Below, one piece after another: positions 1 through 24,260 of a DNA stretch of 64,000 nt. Location of the stretch: the NCBI GenBank assembly GCA_964017235.1, contig OZ024930.1, positions 31,562,614 to 31,626,613 of the forward strand. Direction: 5' to 3'. This DNA is from Sabellastarte sp. h YS-2021 (Eukaryota > Annelida > Polychaeta > Sabellida > Sabellidae). The notes under the pieces were generated by a model that searched no databases, was not told where the DNA came from, and was given only the letters and a program-made list of their open reading frames with translations. Positions within the stretch are counted from its first letter, which is position 1. Each line of letters starts with the position of its first letter. Both the position numbers and the translations under genes were made by a program.

Positions 1-830
1 TATTATAGGTCAAAAAGCCATCAGAGAGTCGCTTGCACCAAATTTCCCTGTTCCACTCCTCCAAAACAATATCTCTCCATCGGTGGAAGTAAAAAATCTG
101 GGTGTTATTTTCGACTCAGACAACTCCTTTGACAATCATGTTGCCAAGGTTTGCAGAGTATGTTACTATCATCTTCGTGATTTGCGACGAATTCGCAAAT
201 TCCTTGGAGTTGAGACAGCAATACTTCTGGCAAATGCTATGGTCAGTAGTTGTCTAGACTACTGTAACTCTTTACTCTACGGGGTAAGCAAGTCCAACAT
301 AGCCAAACTACAGAGAGTCCAGAATGCTCTTTGCCGCATCATCTTCAGACTTGACAAAATGAGTCATGTTACACCCTTTTTGAAAAAAGTCCACTGGCTC
401 CCAATTCAACATCGCATCCTCTTTAAGTATAATCTTTTGGTATTCAAGGCTATTAATCTTTCACAGCCCCCGTATCTTTCAGCTTTTATAAGATCGAGCA
501 GTCTCACTCGCGGAAACAGGCTATCTATCTCCTCAACCCGCCCTAAGAAGCATATAGGCAGGCGTGGCTTTGCAGTAGCTGCACCAGCTGAATGGAACAA
601 GCTGCCACAGACTGTCAGATCTCAGCAAACAGTAGATGGTTTCAGAAGCCAGCTAAAGACCTACTTGTTTAGGCTGGCATACCCCCCACCTTAGTTATAC
701 CCTGGCGGGTGCTTTTTAGATGTCGACCCATGCCTGTCCCTGGACTCTCCCTTCTTGGACTCAAGCGCATTAGAGGATTTGTATCAATTTTGCGCTATAT
801 AAATCCTACTATTATTATTATTATTATGTC
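1..830 (+). mobile_element. CR1/L2-like LINE, truncated 3' end
   Basis: The open frame at 83-694 reads as the C-terminal part of a non-LTR retrotransposon ORF2, downstream of the reverse transcriptase catalytic core. Landmarks are LDYCNSLLYG, LQRVQNALCR, HWLPIQHRI and a closing W-N-x-L-P / LKTYLF segment, in the order usual for CR1/L2-type elements. A non-coding tail follows (about 700-810) and ends in an ATT microsatellite (about 811-826), which is typical for these 3' ends. The 5' part lies before base 1 or was lost by the usual 5' truncation. The frame is open to its TAG stop, so the copy is not very old. It lies upstream of the first visible GFUS exon, so probably inside a GFUS intron. 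Confidence 0.85.
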
Positions 831-859
831 ATCTTGCTATTGAATTGCCTTGTTTTGAT

Positions 860-1064
860 ACTGTGGTTTTACATATATCATTACCCTCTTACATGCTATT
901 CTCTACTGTACTTTTACATAACTTAAACCCCCTAGTGACATATAGTGATTTATATCGCCCGGATTGATAGAGATGTTTCTAATATACTGAGTGCTCCCAT
1001 GCACCTTAGAGGATGTTTACATCAATTTCAGCTCTTTATAAGTGTTTCTTACTTACTTACTTAA
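860..1064 (+). mobile_element. LINE/SINE 3' tail with CTTA repeats
   Basis: The segment around 1005-1045 (CCTTAGAGGATGTTTACATC followed by a TATAA-like box) resembles the 3' tail of the LINE just upstream, which has TTAGAGGATTTGTATCAATT at 769-788. It ends in a short CTTA tandem repeat (about 1046-1062). This fits the 3' terminus of a second, severely truncated LINE or a SINE of the same family. The 5' boundary is a guess. Confidence 0.5.
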
Positions 1065-1163
1065 ATTCATCATGTTTCATCAGTACAAAGTGTACACGTT
1101 TCAACAATACATGTTGAAATTCAAGTTACTCAATAGACTATAAAATTCATTGTAAAATATTGA

Positions 1164-13853
<12,690 letters not shown>

Positions 13854-13928
13854 GAGGGAGTGATCAACACATTTTTTGCAGCAAATATTGAACTAATTTG
13901 AAAGTGTATCTGTAGACACTTAAAAGAC

Positions 13929-14118
13929 AATAAACCTTGAAGAAATAGATTTAACCCTGATGTTTCTGTGTTTAAATATATATTGACTAAACTTGCATTT
14001 CTTGCAGTGATTTAGTTACTGAAAATAAATTCTAGTATAACATCATATGCCAGTTGGTTTGTTTTAGATCTGTTTCTTTAATACCTGTACATGAAGCATT
14101 TTATTGCATAGAAATAAA
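13929..14118 (+). terminator. Candidate GFUS polyadenylation signals
   Basis: Three AATAAA hexamers follow the GFUS stop: 13929-13934, 14024-14029 and 14113-14118. Any of them could serve as the polyadenylation signal. Which is used cannot be told from sequence alone. Confidence 0.45.
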
Positions 14119-14734
14119 GTATAACTTACAAGTTTTATACCAGTTTTAAGATAAAATGACAGAACAAACTGTCAAGCTCAATTGGGGTTTATGTCCCTTT
14201 CAGCAGTTTTCAGGTCCTATCAGGAGAGGTGATCAGTAAATCTATACAAGTTTTATTTGAACAAATTAGCAGAGGTGAAGGGAGGTAAAGAACATCTAAT
14301 TGCAGAATTTATCCTTTGCAAAAGTCTGACGCTTCTTTCAAACCTTTATTTTAGGTCCTTTGGGCAAATCAGTCTTTAAGGGGGTTCTTTATCAAGCTTT
14401 AAGACCAAAGGTCAAGGCTTAACAGTTAATCAGAATCACTCATTCTTGTATCTTACCATATACAATAGAAAGTGCCACATGATTAATATAATTATATTAA
14501 AGTAGTGATAGTCCAGTGAATGTGATGGTTTATAGCAGGCTTCACCATCAGATGACATGCAACACCTCAGCCAGTTTGGTGTATTAATTCTTGTAGATTA
14601 CACATCTGTCTCTACAAAAATGAAAGTTTATAGGATCTTCATCCCAAGACAAAATATATCCCCTTTCACATAAGCAGAAGTATGAATTTTGGAGCAAACA
14701 AAAGTGCAAAACATTTTACTCTTTTATGTTGACT

Positions 14735-16590
14735 ATTGAAATTTTTCCCCTAGGCACAGAATACTCTTGTACTACATTGTGGGTAAAAAATTTGCTCGAA
14801 ATCGATCTATCTCTTACCATTTTGAAGATATTTTCAATGTTTTATTTTCCGCTAAAATCCAAGATGGACGCCAAAAGTGGCGAAAATTGAAATTTTTCCC
14901 CTTTGCATAGGATACTCTGGTGCTACCCTGGAGCAAACAAAAGTGCAAAATAAGAAAGTTTATTAACAACCACACACTTTATATGACCTGTACACGGGGA
15001 TACACAGAGCGGGATTTAACTGTGCATATACTACTAGTGTTACAAATCTGTCAACAAATGCCAATTTTTTGTCAGTATTTTGGAAACTGTGTAAGCTATA
15101 ACAATGTTACATACACCATTTGAAAGGTATTATTATGGCGCTTCTGCTTGTTTTATGAAGAAATCAGGTGGAAATCGTGTTCTAGTATTGGTATGAACTG
15201 GTGAACAAATATATATATATATATGTTGCAGTAAATATGTGAAATCAGTAAATATACGTATTTATTGAAATTTTCAGTAAATACGCCTATTTATTGATTT
15301 GGTCAGCAAATACACGTATTCCCTAAAATTTTCAGTAAAGACGCGTATTTACTGATTTATGACCTGTGTTATTTCACAAGTTTACTGGTTTGACTTTCAG
15401 TAAATATGTGAAATGAAACTTTGATGTTCACTTGTTGTAAATATGTAATATTGAACTATAAAAGTTATGTTGGAACATTTTACTCTTTTATGTCGACTAT
15501 TCACACAAACTTAGCGCATATAGCAACAAGACCACTGCCGTGGTGTGTATCTCCTGCCGAGCATTAAAGGGGAAGAAATACCTTTTCCGAGATATTCACA
15601 ATTTTTCATTTTCCGCTAAAATCCGAGATGGCTGCCAAAAGTGGCGAAAACAGAAATTTTTCCCCTAGGCACAGAATACTCTTGTACTACCCTGTGGGTC
15701 AAAAATTCGCTCGAAATCGCTCTATCTCTTACCATTTTGAAGATATTTTCAATGTTTTATTTTCTGCTAAAATCCAAGATGGACGCCAAAAGTGGCGAAA
15801 ATTGAAATTTTTCCCCTTTGCATAGGATACTCTGGTGCTACCCTGTGGGTCAAAAATTCGCTCGAAATCGCTCTATCTCTTACGGTTTTCGAGATATTCA
15901 CACTTTTTCATTTTCTGCAAAACTCCAAGATGGCCGCAAAATGTGGCGAAAATTGAAATTTTTCCCCTTGCATAGGATACTCTCGTACCCTGTGGGTCAA
16001 AAATTCACTCAAAATCGCTCTATCTCTTACAGTTTTCAAGATATTCACAATTTTTCATTTTCTGCTAAAATCCAAGATGGCCGCCAAATGTGGCGAAAAT
16101 TGAAATTTTTCCCCGTTGCATCGGATACTGTCGTACCCTGTGGGTCAAAAATTCACTCAAAATCGCTCTATCTCTTACAGTTTTCAAGATATTCACACTT
16201 TTTCATTTTCCGCTAAAATCCAAGATGGCCGTCAAAAATTTGCTCGGAATCTCTTACCGTTTCCGAGATATTTTCAATGTTTTATTTTCCGCTGAAATCC
16301 AAGATGGCTGCCAAAAGTGGCGAAAATTGAAATTTTTCCCTTAGGCACAGGATACTCCTAAACTCCCCTGTGGGTCAAAAATTCGCTCAAAATCGCTCTA
16401 TCTCTTACCGTTTACGAGATATTTTCAATGTTTTATTTTCCGCTAAAATCCAAGATGGCCGCCAAAAGTGGCGAAAATTGAAATTTTTCTCCTAGGCACA
16501 AGATACTCCTGTACTACCCTGCAATTCAAAACTTCGCTCGAAATCACTCTATCTCTTACAGTTTTCGAGATATTTGTGATTTTTTTTCAC
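14735..16590 (+). repeat. Tandem array, about 150 bp units, with AAGATGGCCGCC
   Basis: The anchor GAAATTTTTCCCC(T/C) recurs at about 14738, 14893, 15653, 15804, 15955, 16104, 16333 and 16482, mostly 149-152 bases apart. Units read CCCTGTGGGTCAAAAATTCG, AAATCGCTCTATCTCTTAC, GTTTTCGAGATATTC and ATCCAAGATGGCCGCCAAA. The order and wording match the 169 bp satellite in the COG4 introns, so the two are diverged branches of one family. Units 14.9-15.6 kb are interrupted by another repeat (see 14980-15400). Confidence 0.88.
14980..15400. repeat. Insertion with palindromic AGTAAATACG repeats and an AT microsatellite
   Basis: This segment splits the 150 bp array. Its left part is an inverted, diverged relative of 1855-1960. 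An AT dinucleotide run lies at about 15208-15224. It is followed by several AGTAAATACGCGTATTTACT-like palindromes (15230-15360), which also occur at 18210-18380. Confidence 0.5.
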
Positions 16591-16599
16591 ATTTCCACT

Positions 16600-16990
16600 A
16601 AATGTAGCAATAACGTAGCCATTACTCACTTGTACATTGAGCAACAGGTGTGAAACTTCAATATGTTACAGTTCACAAAAAAAGTAGATGAACAACATAT
16701 TTGAGAGAAATTATGTAGCTGCAATACTTTTGAAGACATAGGCCATTTATTCATTATGGTTACCATTAAAAATTGACAAAGCAGCTATTACTCACTTAGC
16801 TATGGAGATACACTTCCAAACTACTGACCATGCTGTAGCTGTGGAGAAAGTACCTGAACAACATATTGGAACAAAATACTCTAAATGCAATGGTTTGATA
16901 GTTATAAGTCATATAATTATATTAGGTAAAAGTGCTCTTACTCACTCAAAACAAAAGTAGGCCAAAGTTCACCAAACCCCAAAAATATTG
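16600..16990 (-). repeat. Inverted diverged units of the 155 bp family
   Basis: On the - strand this matches the 8.2-9.5 kb array. Examples on the + strand are GTACCTGAACAACATATTGG and ACTCTAAATGCAATGGTTTG, with AGCTATTACTCACTTAGCTA. About two and a half units. A short GC-richer block (ACACACGGACGCACGTACAC, about 17070) ends it. Confidence 0.6.
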
Positions 16991-17099
16991 AAGAGCATAA
17001 AAATTTATTAGGACAAGTAATTTACCAAAAATGTGTAACTGTAGTAGTTTCAGAGAAAACTGCGTGACACACTCACACACGGACGCACGTACACATGGT

Positions 17100-18200
17100 G
17101 CAAATCATAGATAATAATAAGCATATCTCATTTTACAATATATTACATGCAAATATTATGTTGAAAAACAGCACAAGACTTTTGAACATTTATGTTTACA
17201 AACTTTAGGTATGTGCTTTCAGTAAATATTTCTTTCAAGTTTAAATTATTTTCAATCCCACAGCTACAAAGGACCTATGACATCCCTAAAAGATTAAAGA
17301 TAATTGAACTTTTTATCATTTTTATGTGACTGATACATAAAAAGTGTTTGTTATTGGCAATAAATAAAAATTTTCAAAAATTAATTTAAATTTCAGTTTT
17401 AAAATTGTAAAATATTTTAACTATACTTTCATTAAACAGCAATTTTACCTTATCATTTAAGACAAAACATGATTTAGACTCAAACTAATCCATATGTATT
17501 CTTTAAGAATATATTGTTAACAAGAGATTATCATTAAGTGGTTTCTTTATTTTATTTCAATCAAGGCTTAATATTTTGCTATTTTCTGGTAGATATACGA
17601 CTTTAATGTAGGTACTGGCTACTTGATCAAAGAATTAATGTTACAATGAAAAGGCCAGCTTGCCCCTAATTGGATTTTATCACAGCCTTTTAGAGGGATT
17701 TAATTCCTTTTAAGTCATCTATGGTTATCGTGTGGCTTCCTGAATTAAAGGAACAACATTAAAGGGAAATGTTATTCAACCCTAATTATAGATCTAAATT
17801 TTATTGGTGACTTTTGAAAAATAAATACACTGTTAAAATACATTGTTAAAACTACAGTGAAATTCAGTTTTTGAAAAAGAAATATATCTTAATCTTATTA
17901 CTTTGCTTGTTTTTCCTTATACATCTAGGATCATAATTTGACAAATCTTTGGATATTTACATTTATAAACTTGTCAATTTACATTAAAATTTATTTTAAA
18001 TGAAAAAAAAATTACAAGTTTGTATCACATATCACATGCAACTGCTTTTGAAATGATAAGTGATGTAAAATAGTTATCCAGTGCTGGATTGTAAACAAGG
18101 ATCAAACTTTGAATATGAGAAAGGCATTTAAAGTTTTAAATACTTGTTAATATGAAGAGATAGCAGATAACATCCAACTATTAAAGATATAAAGTCTTCA
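17100..18200. other. Intergenic sequence, nothing recognised
   Basis: AT-rich stretch between the convergent GFUS and COG4 genes. No gene, RNA or repeat family identified. Confidence 0.5.
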
Positions 18201-18204
18201 TTAT

Positions 18205-18500
18205 GATTTTAGTAAATACTCATATTTACTGGACCCCCAAAAAACCAGTAAATATGCATATTTACCGAAATTTTCAGGGAATGCGTGTATTTACTTACCA
18301 AATCAGTAAATACGCATATTTACTGATTTGAGTGAGTAAATACACAAATTACTGATTTGGTCAGTAAATACACGCATTCCCTGAAAATAATTATCACTCA
18401 TGAAGATAAACAATATAATACACTTCCTACGCACTCGTATAAATATTGTCATCTTCATTCGTGATATATTTTTTCTGTATATGTCATTCGGAAAGTTTTC
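18205..18500. repeat. Palindromic AGTAAATACGCATATTTACT repeats plus foldback arm
   Basis: Several near-perfect palindromes of the form AGTAAATAyGCATATTTACT lie between 18210 and 18380. The same GCGTGTATTTACT / AGTAAATACACGC words occur on both strands. The right part (about 18385-18495) is a copy of the hairpin element at 1549-1673, including ATATATTTTTTCTGTATATG. Confidence 0.6.
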
Positions 18501-19067
18501 CTATTAACTACATTTTGGTAGGATTTAACTTTAAAATTCAATATTAAAACTCAAGGATGCTCCATAGTGAATGGTTCTCATTTCTTGCTCTCAAGCAATT
18601 GGTGACTTTTTAAAAAAAAATGGTTTTCTTTGCATATTTGGCCCAAACAAAAACTTTTCTAGATATGCTCCGACTGACTTATCCTATAAGTAAATGTCCT
18701 GCTATTGCTATTGCTGTGTGGAATGTTGAGCTTTCACAAGAAAAAATGGTCATTATTTGCAAACTTGCCAATTTAAACACAGGTTTTTGTATTTATAAAT
18801 TTTATTTTTTCCCCAAGTTGAATAACAATAACAAGATTAAGAGGTACATATTCACAGCTAGTCTGCCCTCTTCAAATGTACGAGATTTGAATTCACCATA
18901 ACTGACAGGTTAAATGTCAAAACTGCATTTTTTTATATCCCTGTTAACCACAGGGATCATGTAGCAATAGGCCTTTATTTTATCCATATTCTCTTGAGCT
19001 GGATTTCAGTCTACCTGGCAGAGGTGAGAAATAATTAATTATTAGCCAAACTTAAATAGACTGAATT

Positions 19068-19358
19068 CACTGGCCTCTGAGGTCAAGGTATTTGCCATTT
19101 AGTTGTCTCAGCTCTCACTTCTGTGGTGGTGGGTTCAAACCTAGCTTATAGCAATGTGTAGGATTCGCTGATGGCTTGTAGAGATCTGACCTTTGCTGTT
19201 GAAAAGGAAGTAGAAACCAAAACTTTGACCTTTGATATGGTGATGATTCTATGTCCCTTGATTAACGCTAACTGCCTTGCTTTATGTTTAGATGCACCTT
19301 AGAGTCCATCAGTGATGAAGATTAAGCACTATAAAAGTCCAGATTAGATTAGATGATT
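19068..19358 (+). mobile_element. tRNA-derived SINE
   Basis: A box A-like TGGCCTCTGAGGTCAAGG starts at 19071 and a box B GGTTCAAACC lies at 19132-19141, with the spacing of a pol III tRNA promoter. The 3' part (about 19290-19355) reads CACCTTAGAGTCC, GAAGATTAAGCACT and an AGATT repeat. It resembles the 3' tail of the LINE copies at 5.1 and 46.1 kb (CCTTAGAATCCGTAG, GGAGATTAAGCACTT). SINEs commonly share 3' ends with the LINE that mobilises them, so this pair is probably partners. Confidence 0.75.
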
Positions 19359-20814
19359 CTGAGCCCTCACCTTTTATTGATTTCCTCTACTGGAAATCAA
19401 CATACTTTCACAAAATATTGTATGTAATTATTCTTATACACACAAACACACACAAGTATTTCACTTTAAGGATACATATCCACTGAAAAAGAAAACACTT
19501 TTAATCTGTGAAGCACAAAAAATGTATATCCAATATGGCAGCCAACGAGAAAGAGGAAGAAGTGAGTATCACACTATCTAGGTCACATTAAACTGTTAGT
19601 ACCACCTAGCAGCCTAACTCCATCATTCAACTCTTTTTCTAGGGTTGGCCGAGTCAAGAGTGGCCTTCCTAGTAAAGCACAGAATCCCAGATGGTAAGTT
19701 ATTGTAGCACAATAAAATCTTCAGAAATTTCAATAACTTTTCAAATACTTTAAAAAACATTCAATGAATCATCACTTCTCTTCTGGAAATGAGATTTCTC
19801 AAAGTAATTAGATTAAATCTCCAAGTTATGTAAGAATATTCTAGAAAAAAATTCCAATAAGGGTGTTCATTATATTAATGGTATTTTGCATTTTGTGCTA
19901 TGGGTAAGCAGTCAAAATGGTGTATTGTAAGGAAGTAGTGCTGGTATTGTTTATTGATATTGAAATATTTATCAATTCTTGTTAAATATGCCAATATCGA
20001 TAATGCAGGGTACAATATCAATATCGGAACATAGTACCAAATAGATGCATCTCTGCTGTCTTCCATTTATATAAAGTACAAAATTTGAAAATTATGTTGA
20101 TTTTAATATCATTTTCGGTAACTTCTATTTACCGCGAAAACGGAACTGCCATATTTGTTTACGTTTCGGGACACTACTAAACCTCACAAAAGAGATTAGA
20201 AGGTCTCTTCCAGGAAAGCATCTCATGCCCCGATATTTCAATATCTATCGATACAGAGTGTAAATATACGGTTGATATCGATATACATTTTATTTGATAA
20301 CAACACTACAAGGAAGATAACCTAGTGCATACCTTTGTTCTGCACAACTCTTGTGTATCTGCTAACATTCAAAGAAATCTCTACCAGAGAGACTAGAGAG
20401 GCTTAAACATTCATCTGCTTCCCAGTAGGGCCAAAAGCTCATATCCTGAGTTGTTTTTGAATAAAGACTTGTTTTTTGGGTAGATTGATAACAAAGGCCG
20501 GAGAAGTAAAATATTTCAACTCCAGATATGATCATTTGATTTCAACATTTGATCAATAACTCAATTAATAAACTGATTCTCGTGTAACAATATCAATGGT
20601 TTGACTAATTTTGTGTAGTTCATTCTGGTAAGAGAACATTAAATTTAGAAAGGTTTAACATTTAACATGTATTACTATCCAAAATGATTTTTACCTTAAC
20701 TTAGGTTTCAATGTGTAGTTAGTACAACTGAAGTAATTGTTCAGTCTACAAGGTAAATAAATACAGCTTTTAATGTGTTGCTTTCATTGCAACCCTTTAG
20801 ATTTTTTAGAATAG

Positions 20815-20960
20815 CTGACAAGTAAAATAGTATTACAAAGTATTTGAAAAGTATTTAAAATATTTTTTCGAAATTTTTTAAAAGTGATTTAAAAACATTC
20901 TGAAAATGTACTTGTACTTTAACATTTTGAAAGGTATTTGTATTTAAATATACTTTCATG
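20815..20960. repeat. AAGTATTTGAAAAGTATTT-type inverted-repeat fragment
   Basis: Repeated AAGTATTT / AAATACTT words flank a TTTAAAAGTGATTTAAAAA core, and TATTTGATCCCACATATGC lies at the right. A related word (GACATGGGGTCAAATACTTT) is at about 36893. It may be a terminal piece of a hAT-like non-autonomous element. The identification is weak. Confidence 0.3.
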
Positions 20961-21637
20961 TATTTGATCCCACATATGCTTGGCAATGTTTAAGTGGAGT
21001 ATATCTAAGAAATACATTTTAAGTCAAAAATACAGTTTTTAAGAGAAGTTCATGTATTGGGCATCTGGCACAGACTTCATGGAAGCTCTTAGCCCATGCT
21101 CAGTCTCAAAGGTAAGACTTTCATCCCAAATTTCTGAAATATTTTAGCTGAGCCCATGGACTCAGACTTTATGGATTTCATTAAGGGTCTCAGTCCCGGC
21201 TTTCACTGAGCCACTGGTACAATATTGAGACTGGTAGGTAGTGGGCTTTAGTTTTGTAAGGAAAGACTGAAATATGGCCATCATACCCTCCCCCCAACCC
21301 AAAAAGGAGCCCTTGGACATTTCTATTTCCATATGGATATTACGTTTTCCATTTGAAAATAATCAAACAAAGGATTTATGTCATCATCAGATTATTTTGA
21401 ATCAAAACTAGATTGGGCCAACTCGGCGCCAACATATCCCCAGACAGGTCATCACTCACGCCACAGGTTTTGATCAGGAATTTTTTAAAACATAATTACC
21501 CATTATTATATGAACTTCAGCACATCAATCTACTCTGTTTATATCTTCCCAAGGAAGATGGTGTATCCCCAGACGCCGAATACATAACTCAAATTATATT
21601 TTCAATCTTCCTGCAATGATAACTCTAAACCTATTTT

Positions 21638-21890
21638 CAAAGTATTTAAATGATTGATGATTGAATGTCCATTCTAAAATAATAATCCCAAAAGAGCATG
21701 TCTGTTTCTATATTTGTTGACAAATAAAATATTATTTTTAACTCAACTCATCATACTTTTCAATCTTCCTTCAAAGTATTTAAATGATTGATGATTCAAT
21801 GTCCATTCTAAAATTCATAATCCCAAAAGCGCATATCTGTTTCTATATTTGTTCACAAATAAAATATTATTTAAAAAAAAATTATTTATA
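21638..21890. repeat. Two-unit tandem duplication, 134 bp
   Basis: CAAAGTATTTAAATGATTGA begins at 21638 and again at 21772. Both copies continue through GTCCATTCTAAAAT and GTTTCTATATTTGTT to AAATAAAATATTATTT with few differences, so the duplication is fairly recent. Confidence 0.8.
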
Positions 21891-22429
21891 TTATTATTTT
21901 ATTATATTATTTTTAGAATTTGCAAATTGTTTTCAGTTATTCATTTCCTCTATACCTATATATGTGGTCCATATATATGCAACCTAAATATGTGACACAA
22001 TCTCAGTTCTGACTCCCCTTTGTGTTATATGTAATGAAGCCCACCACTTCCCACCCCCACCCCTCTCCCCTTCTCCACACCTCTCTCACTATTACACAAG
22101 ATCTGCAACCCCATTGAGTTCTTTGTTTCTTATCTGATATCATTAAATACCTTTGTTTATTTAGTGTCACTCAATATAGCTGGAGGTCCCAGAGGTGGGT
22201 GGGGGGAATCCGGGTGTGGGATGTGGGTTGGGACTACAAAGAGATGGAGTGCTACAGCATAAATGGTAAACAAACAATCTATATAAAAGGGGTACTCAAA
22301 TACAAAAAGAATTGAGAATTTTAAGTATGTGATTATCAACTGAAATGAGTTCATAACTGTAGGAGCTGTGCCAAAATTAACTGAGGCAAGTTGAATAAAA
22401 CTGGGCTAGTTGAGGGTTAAAAATCCCCT

Positions 22430-22815
22430 AGTTTTACTACATAAGGATATAATTTCATTAATATTGGGACTTAAAGCTCACTTAAAGTGTCCATTTTGTC
22501 TACTTGAATATGTTTAACCAGTTTCATTTTAAAAAGTTAAAAACTCAGCAAGCAGAGGTATAACACACAAAAATAAGTTCTTAAAAGACTAAGATAGCCA
22601 TAACATTATTAATATTCAAAATTTAAATAGACAGGCATTTCCTTTTAAAAATTCAAAGATTTCAGCTCTATAACCCACATAGTTTGACAGTTACTGGGCT
22701 TTAAAGTGGCATAATGTCCATAAATTGGGTTTCTGTGGGCATTTTACAATTGTTAAAGAGACCTTAGCAATTAAACTACAGATCTGAAACTTTTTGGGGG
22801 ACATACATAACAAAC
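22430..22815 (+). repeat. 354 bp tandem array, left piece cut by the DIRS-like element
   Basis: 22673-22770 aligns with 28541-28640 (CAGCTC-TAT-A-CACATAGTTT, CAGTTACTGGGCTT, ATTGGGT-TCTGTGGGC). The match runs up to the left end of the DIRS-like element at 22816 and resumes right after it at 28349. This is therefore one array split by the insertion. Confidence 0.75.
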
Positions 22816-23043
22816 AAAATGTAACAAATTTTATTGTAATTTAACTTTTTACAAGTTAAATACTTACCTTATCCTCACAAGTGCTTGTTTGGTTTTGTGG
22901 AGCAAAAACGTATCGACCGACAAGAATTTTTTAAGGAATATTCTTGTCACAAGAGGTGACCCCTTTGTCTGCGCATGTCCGCGCATGCGCCGTACTCATT
23001 GTCGACAGGCAATTGTCGAGAGATCTTCATTGTATTTTTGGTC
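22816..23043. repeat. Left inverted terminal repeat of the DIRS-like element
   Basis: The outer 47 bases (22816-22862) are unique to this end. From 22863 (CTTACCTTATCCTCACAAG) to 23043 it is the reverse complement of 28149-28329 with a single difference near 23032. The short open frame inside it reappears inverted at the other end only because the DNA is duplicated. Confidence 0.9.
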
Positions 23044-23084
23044 CCCAGAAAACAAATTATGCGGGGAGGTAGGGTGGGTTTATC

Positions 23085-23190
23085 CTTGTGAGGATAAGGT
23101 AAGTATTTAACTTGTAAAAAGTTAAATTACAATAAAATTTGTTACATTTTATTGCGTAAAATAGCCTTACCTTATCCTCACAAGTGCTTG
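23085..23190. repeat. Internal complementary region (ICR) of the DIRS-like element
   Basis: 23085-23150 is the exact reverse complement of the left outer end (22816-22881). 23147-23190 has the sequence TTTTATTGCGTAAAATAGCC onward, the exact reverse complement of the right outer end (28305-28348). The two halves overlap by four bases (TTTT, 23147-23150). In DIRS-1 such a region templates the joining of the two ends into a circle. It lies just inside the 3' terminal repeat, as in DIRS-1. Confidence 0.88.
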
Positions 23191-24066
23191 AATACAACCA
23201 TAACAGGTGGAGGGTATTTGTTTTGGCCACACTGTTAGATGATTGACAGACAAGGGGTCACCAAATAAAGCACTGATAAGAGGATAAGATAAGCTTCCAT
23301 AATCCACATCTTAGGTTATATATTACTTCTTGAACACAGATAAGTAATTTGCTAACCTCAACAAGAGATCCATGATGTGGTCGTCATTGTTGCTGCTGTT
23401 GCTGTTGTAGACAATTTTACAACAAATCATATACCAGTATTAACCATCACCCGGTATTGGCCGGAGATGTCTGCATGACTCCCCAAACAAGATGTCATCA
23501 TCTGACAATGAGAATATCTCCAAGCAGGCAAACTGAACTGCAAAAACTGCAGATATGGGGCCGTATGTAAATTAAGGCATATGTCAGTGACACAACACTT
23601 GTATAACTGGAGAGAACATAAATATGCGAGTCATATGAATAAGATGTATAAGTACATAAAAAAAAAAAAAATTGACTACATGCTGAGGTGAATCCACAAG
23701 ACCCAATTTGTTCATGGACTGGTCATGGGATTGCCAAGCTACATCTTCGAGTAGAATGTAGTAAAGACTTGTGGGTCTTTCAATAACAAGAGTTTGATAT
23801 CTGCTGAGGTAAGACCCCACTCTTGAAAACTAAAGAGGCAGCCATGGATGTAATATGTGTCTCAATGTATAGATTCTGAGAATCAGAATCAAAGGACTGG
23901 CAATCTAATCATGCATCCAGATTGATCCAGGAAGAGATAGCAGAACTCAAGATATCTCCATCAAGCCTTCCTTAAAAGATATGAGCAAGAGATTCTTCCC
24001 CTCCTTGAAGTACTTGTACTGTCCTGATAGTAACTAAGTACTGTAAGAGAGCAGAGTGTCACAACA

Positions 24067-24260
24067 TCAGTCCAACATTAGCTCAAGAAGGGTTTGTGAG
24101 CTGGAATGACCACTGGTTTGAGCCATCTGGGCCATCAGAAGCCAACTGATTCTTGCTAAAAGGCAGGAGAAGGAGACTTTCCCTTTTCTCCAAGCAGTAG
24201 TCCTGTCCAAGAAGGATCTAAGTGCTGTAAGAGGACAACGAATCATGTGTCCAGGCAATT
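24067..24260 (-). pseudogene. Probable tyrosine recombinase remnant of the DIRS-like element
   Basis: The - strand frame reads CPLTALRSFLDRTTAWRKG, which resembles the C-P-x-x-A-L-x-x-[YF]-L-x-R-T stretch between the first catalytic Arg and the HxxR motif of DIRS recombinases. The remaining catalytic residues (HxxR, Tyr) are not visible in an unbroken frame. A related block about 181 bases upstream (about 24284) suggests local duplication. The assignment comes from pattern memory and context. Confidence 0.55.

Noticed and set aside
15628-16653. Overlapping 61-132 residue frames in the 150 bp array
   Set aside because: Same reason: repeat-derived frames with the translated unit repeated, and no start context or splice pattern.
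18620-18901. 93 residue open frame
   Set aside because: No recognisable domain, AT-rich composition and no splice or start support.
19071-19141. tRNA gene
   Set aside because: Box A and box B are present, but the sequence does not fold into a convincing cloverleaf and continues into a LINE-type tail. It is a SINE.
21413-21619. 68 residue open frame
   Set aside because: It overlaps ATCCCCAGAC words that probably belong to a repeat end. No family resemblance.
22816-23150. Separate 335 bp MITE with perfect 66 bp inverted ends
   Set aside because: At first it looked like an independent MITE beside a larger element. The 66 bp right arm plus the following 44 bp are better explained as the internal complementary region of the DIRS-like element.
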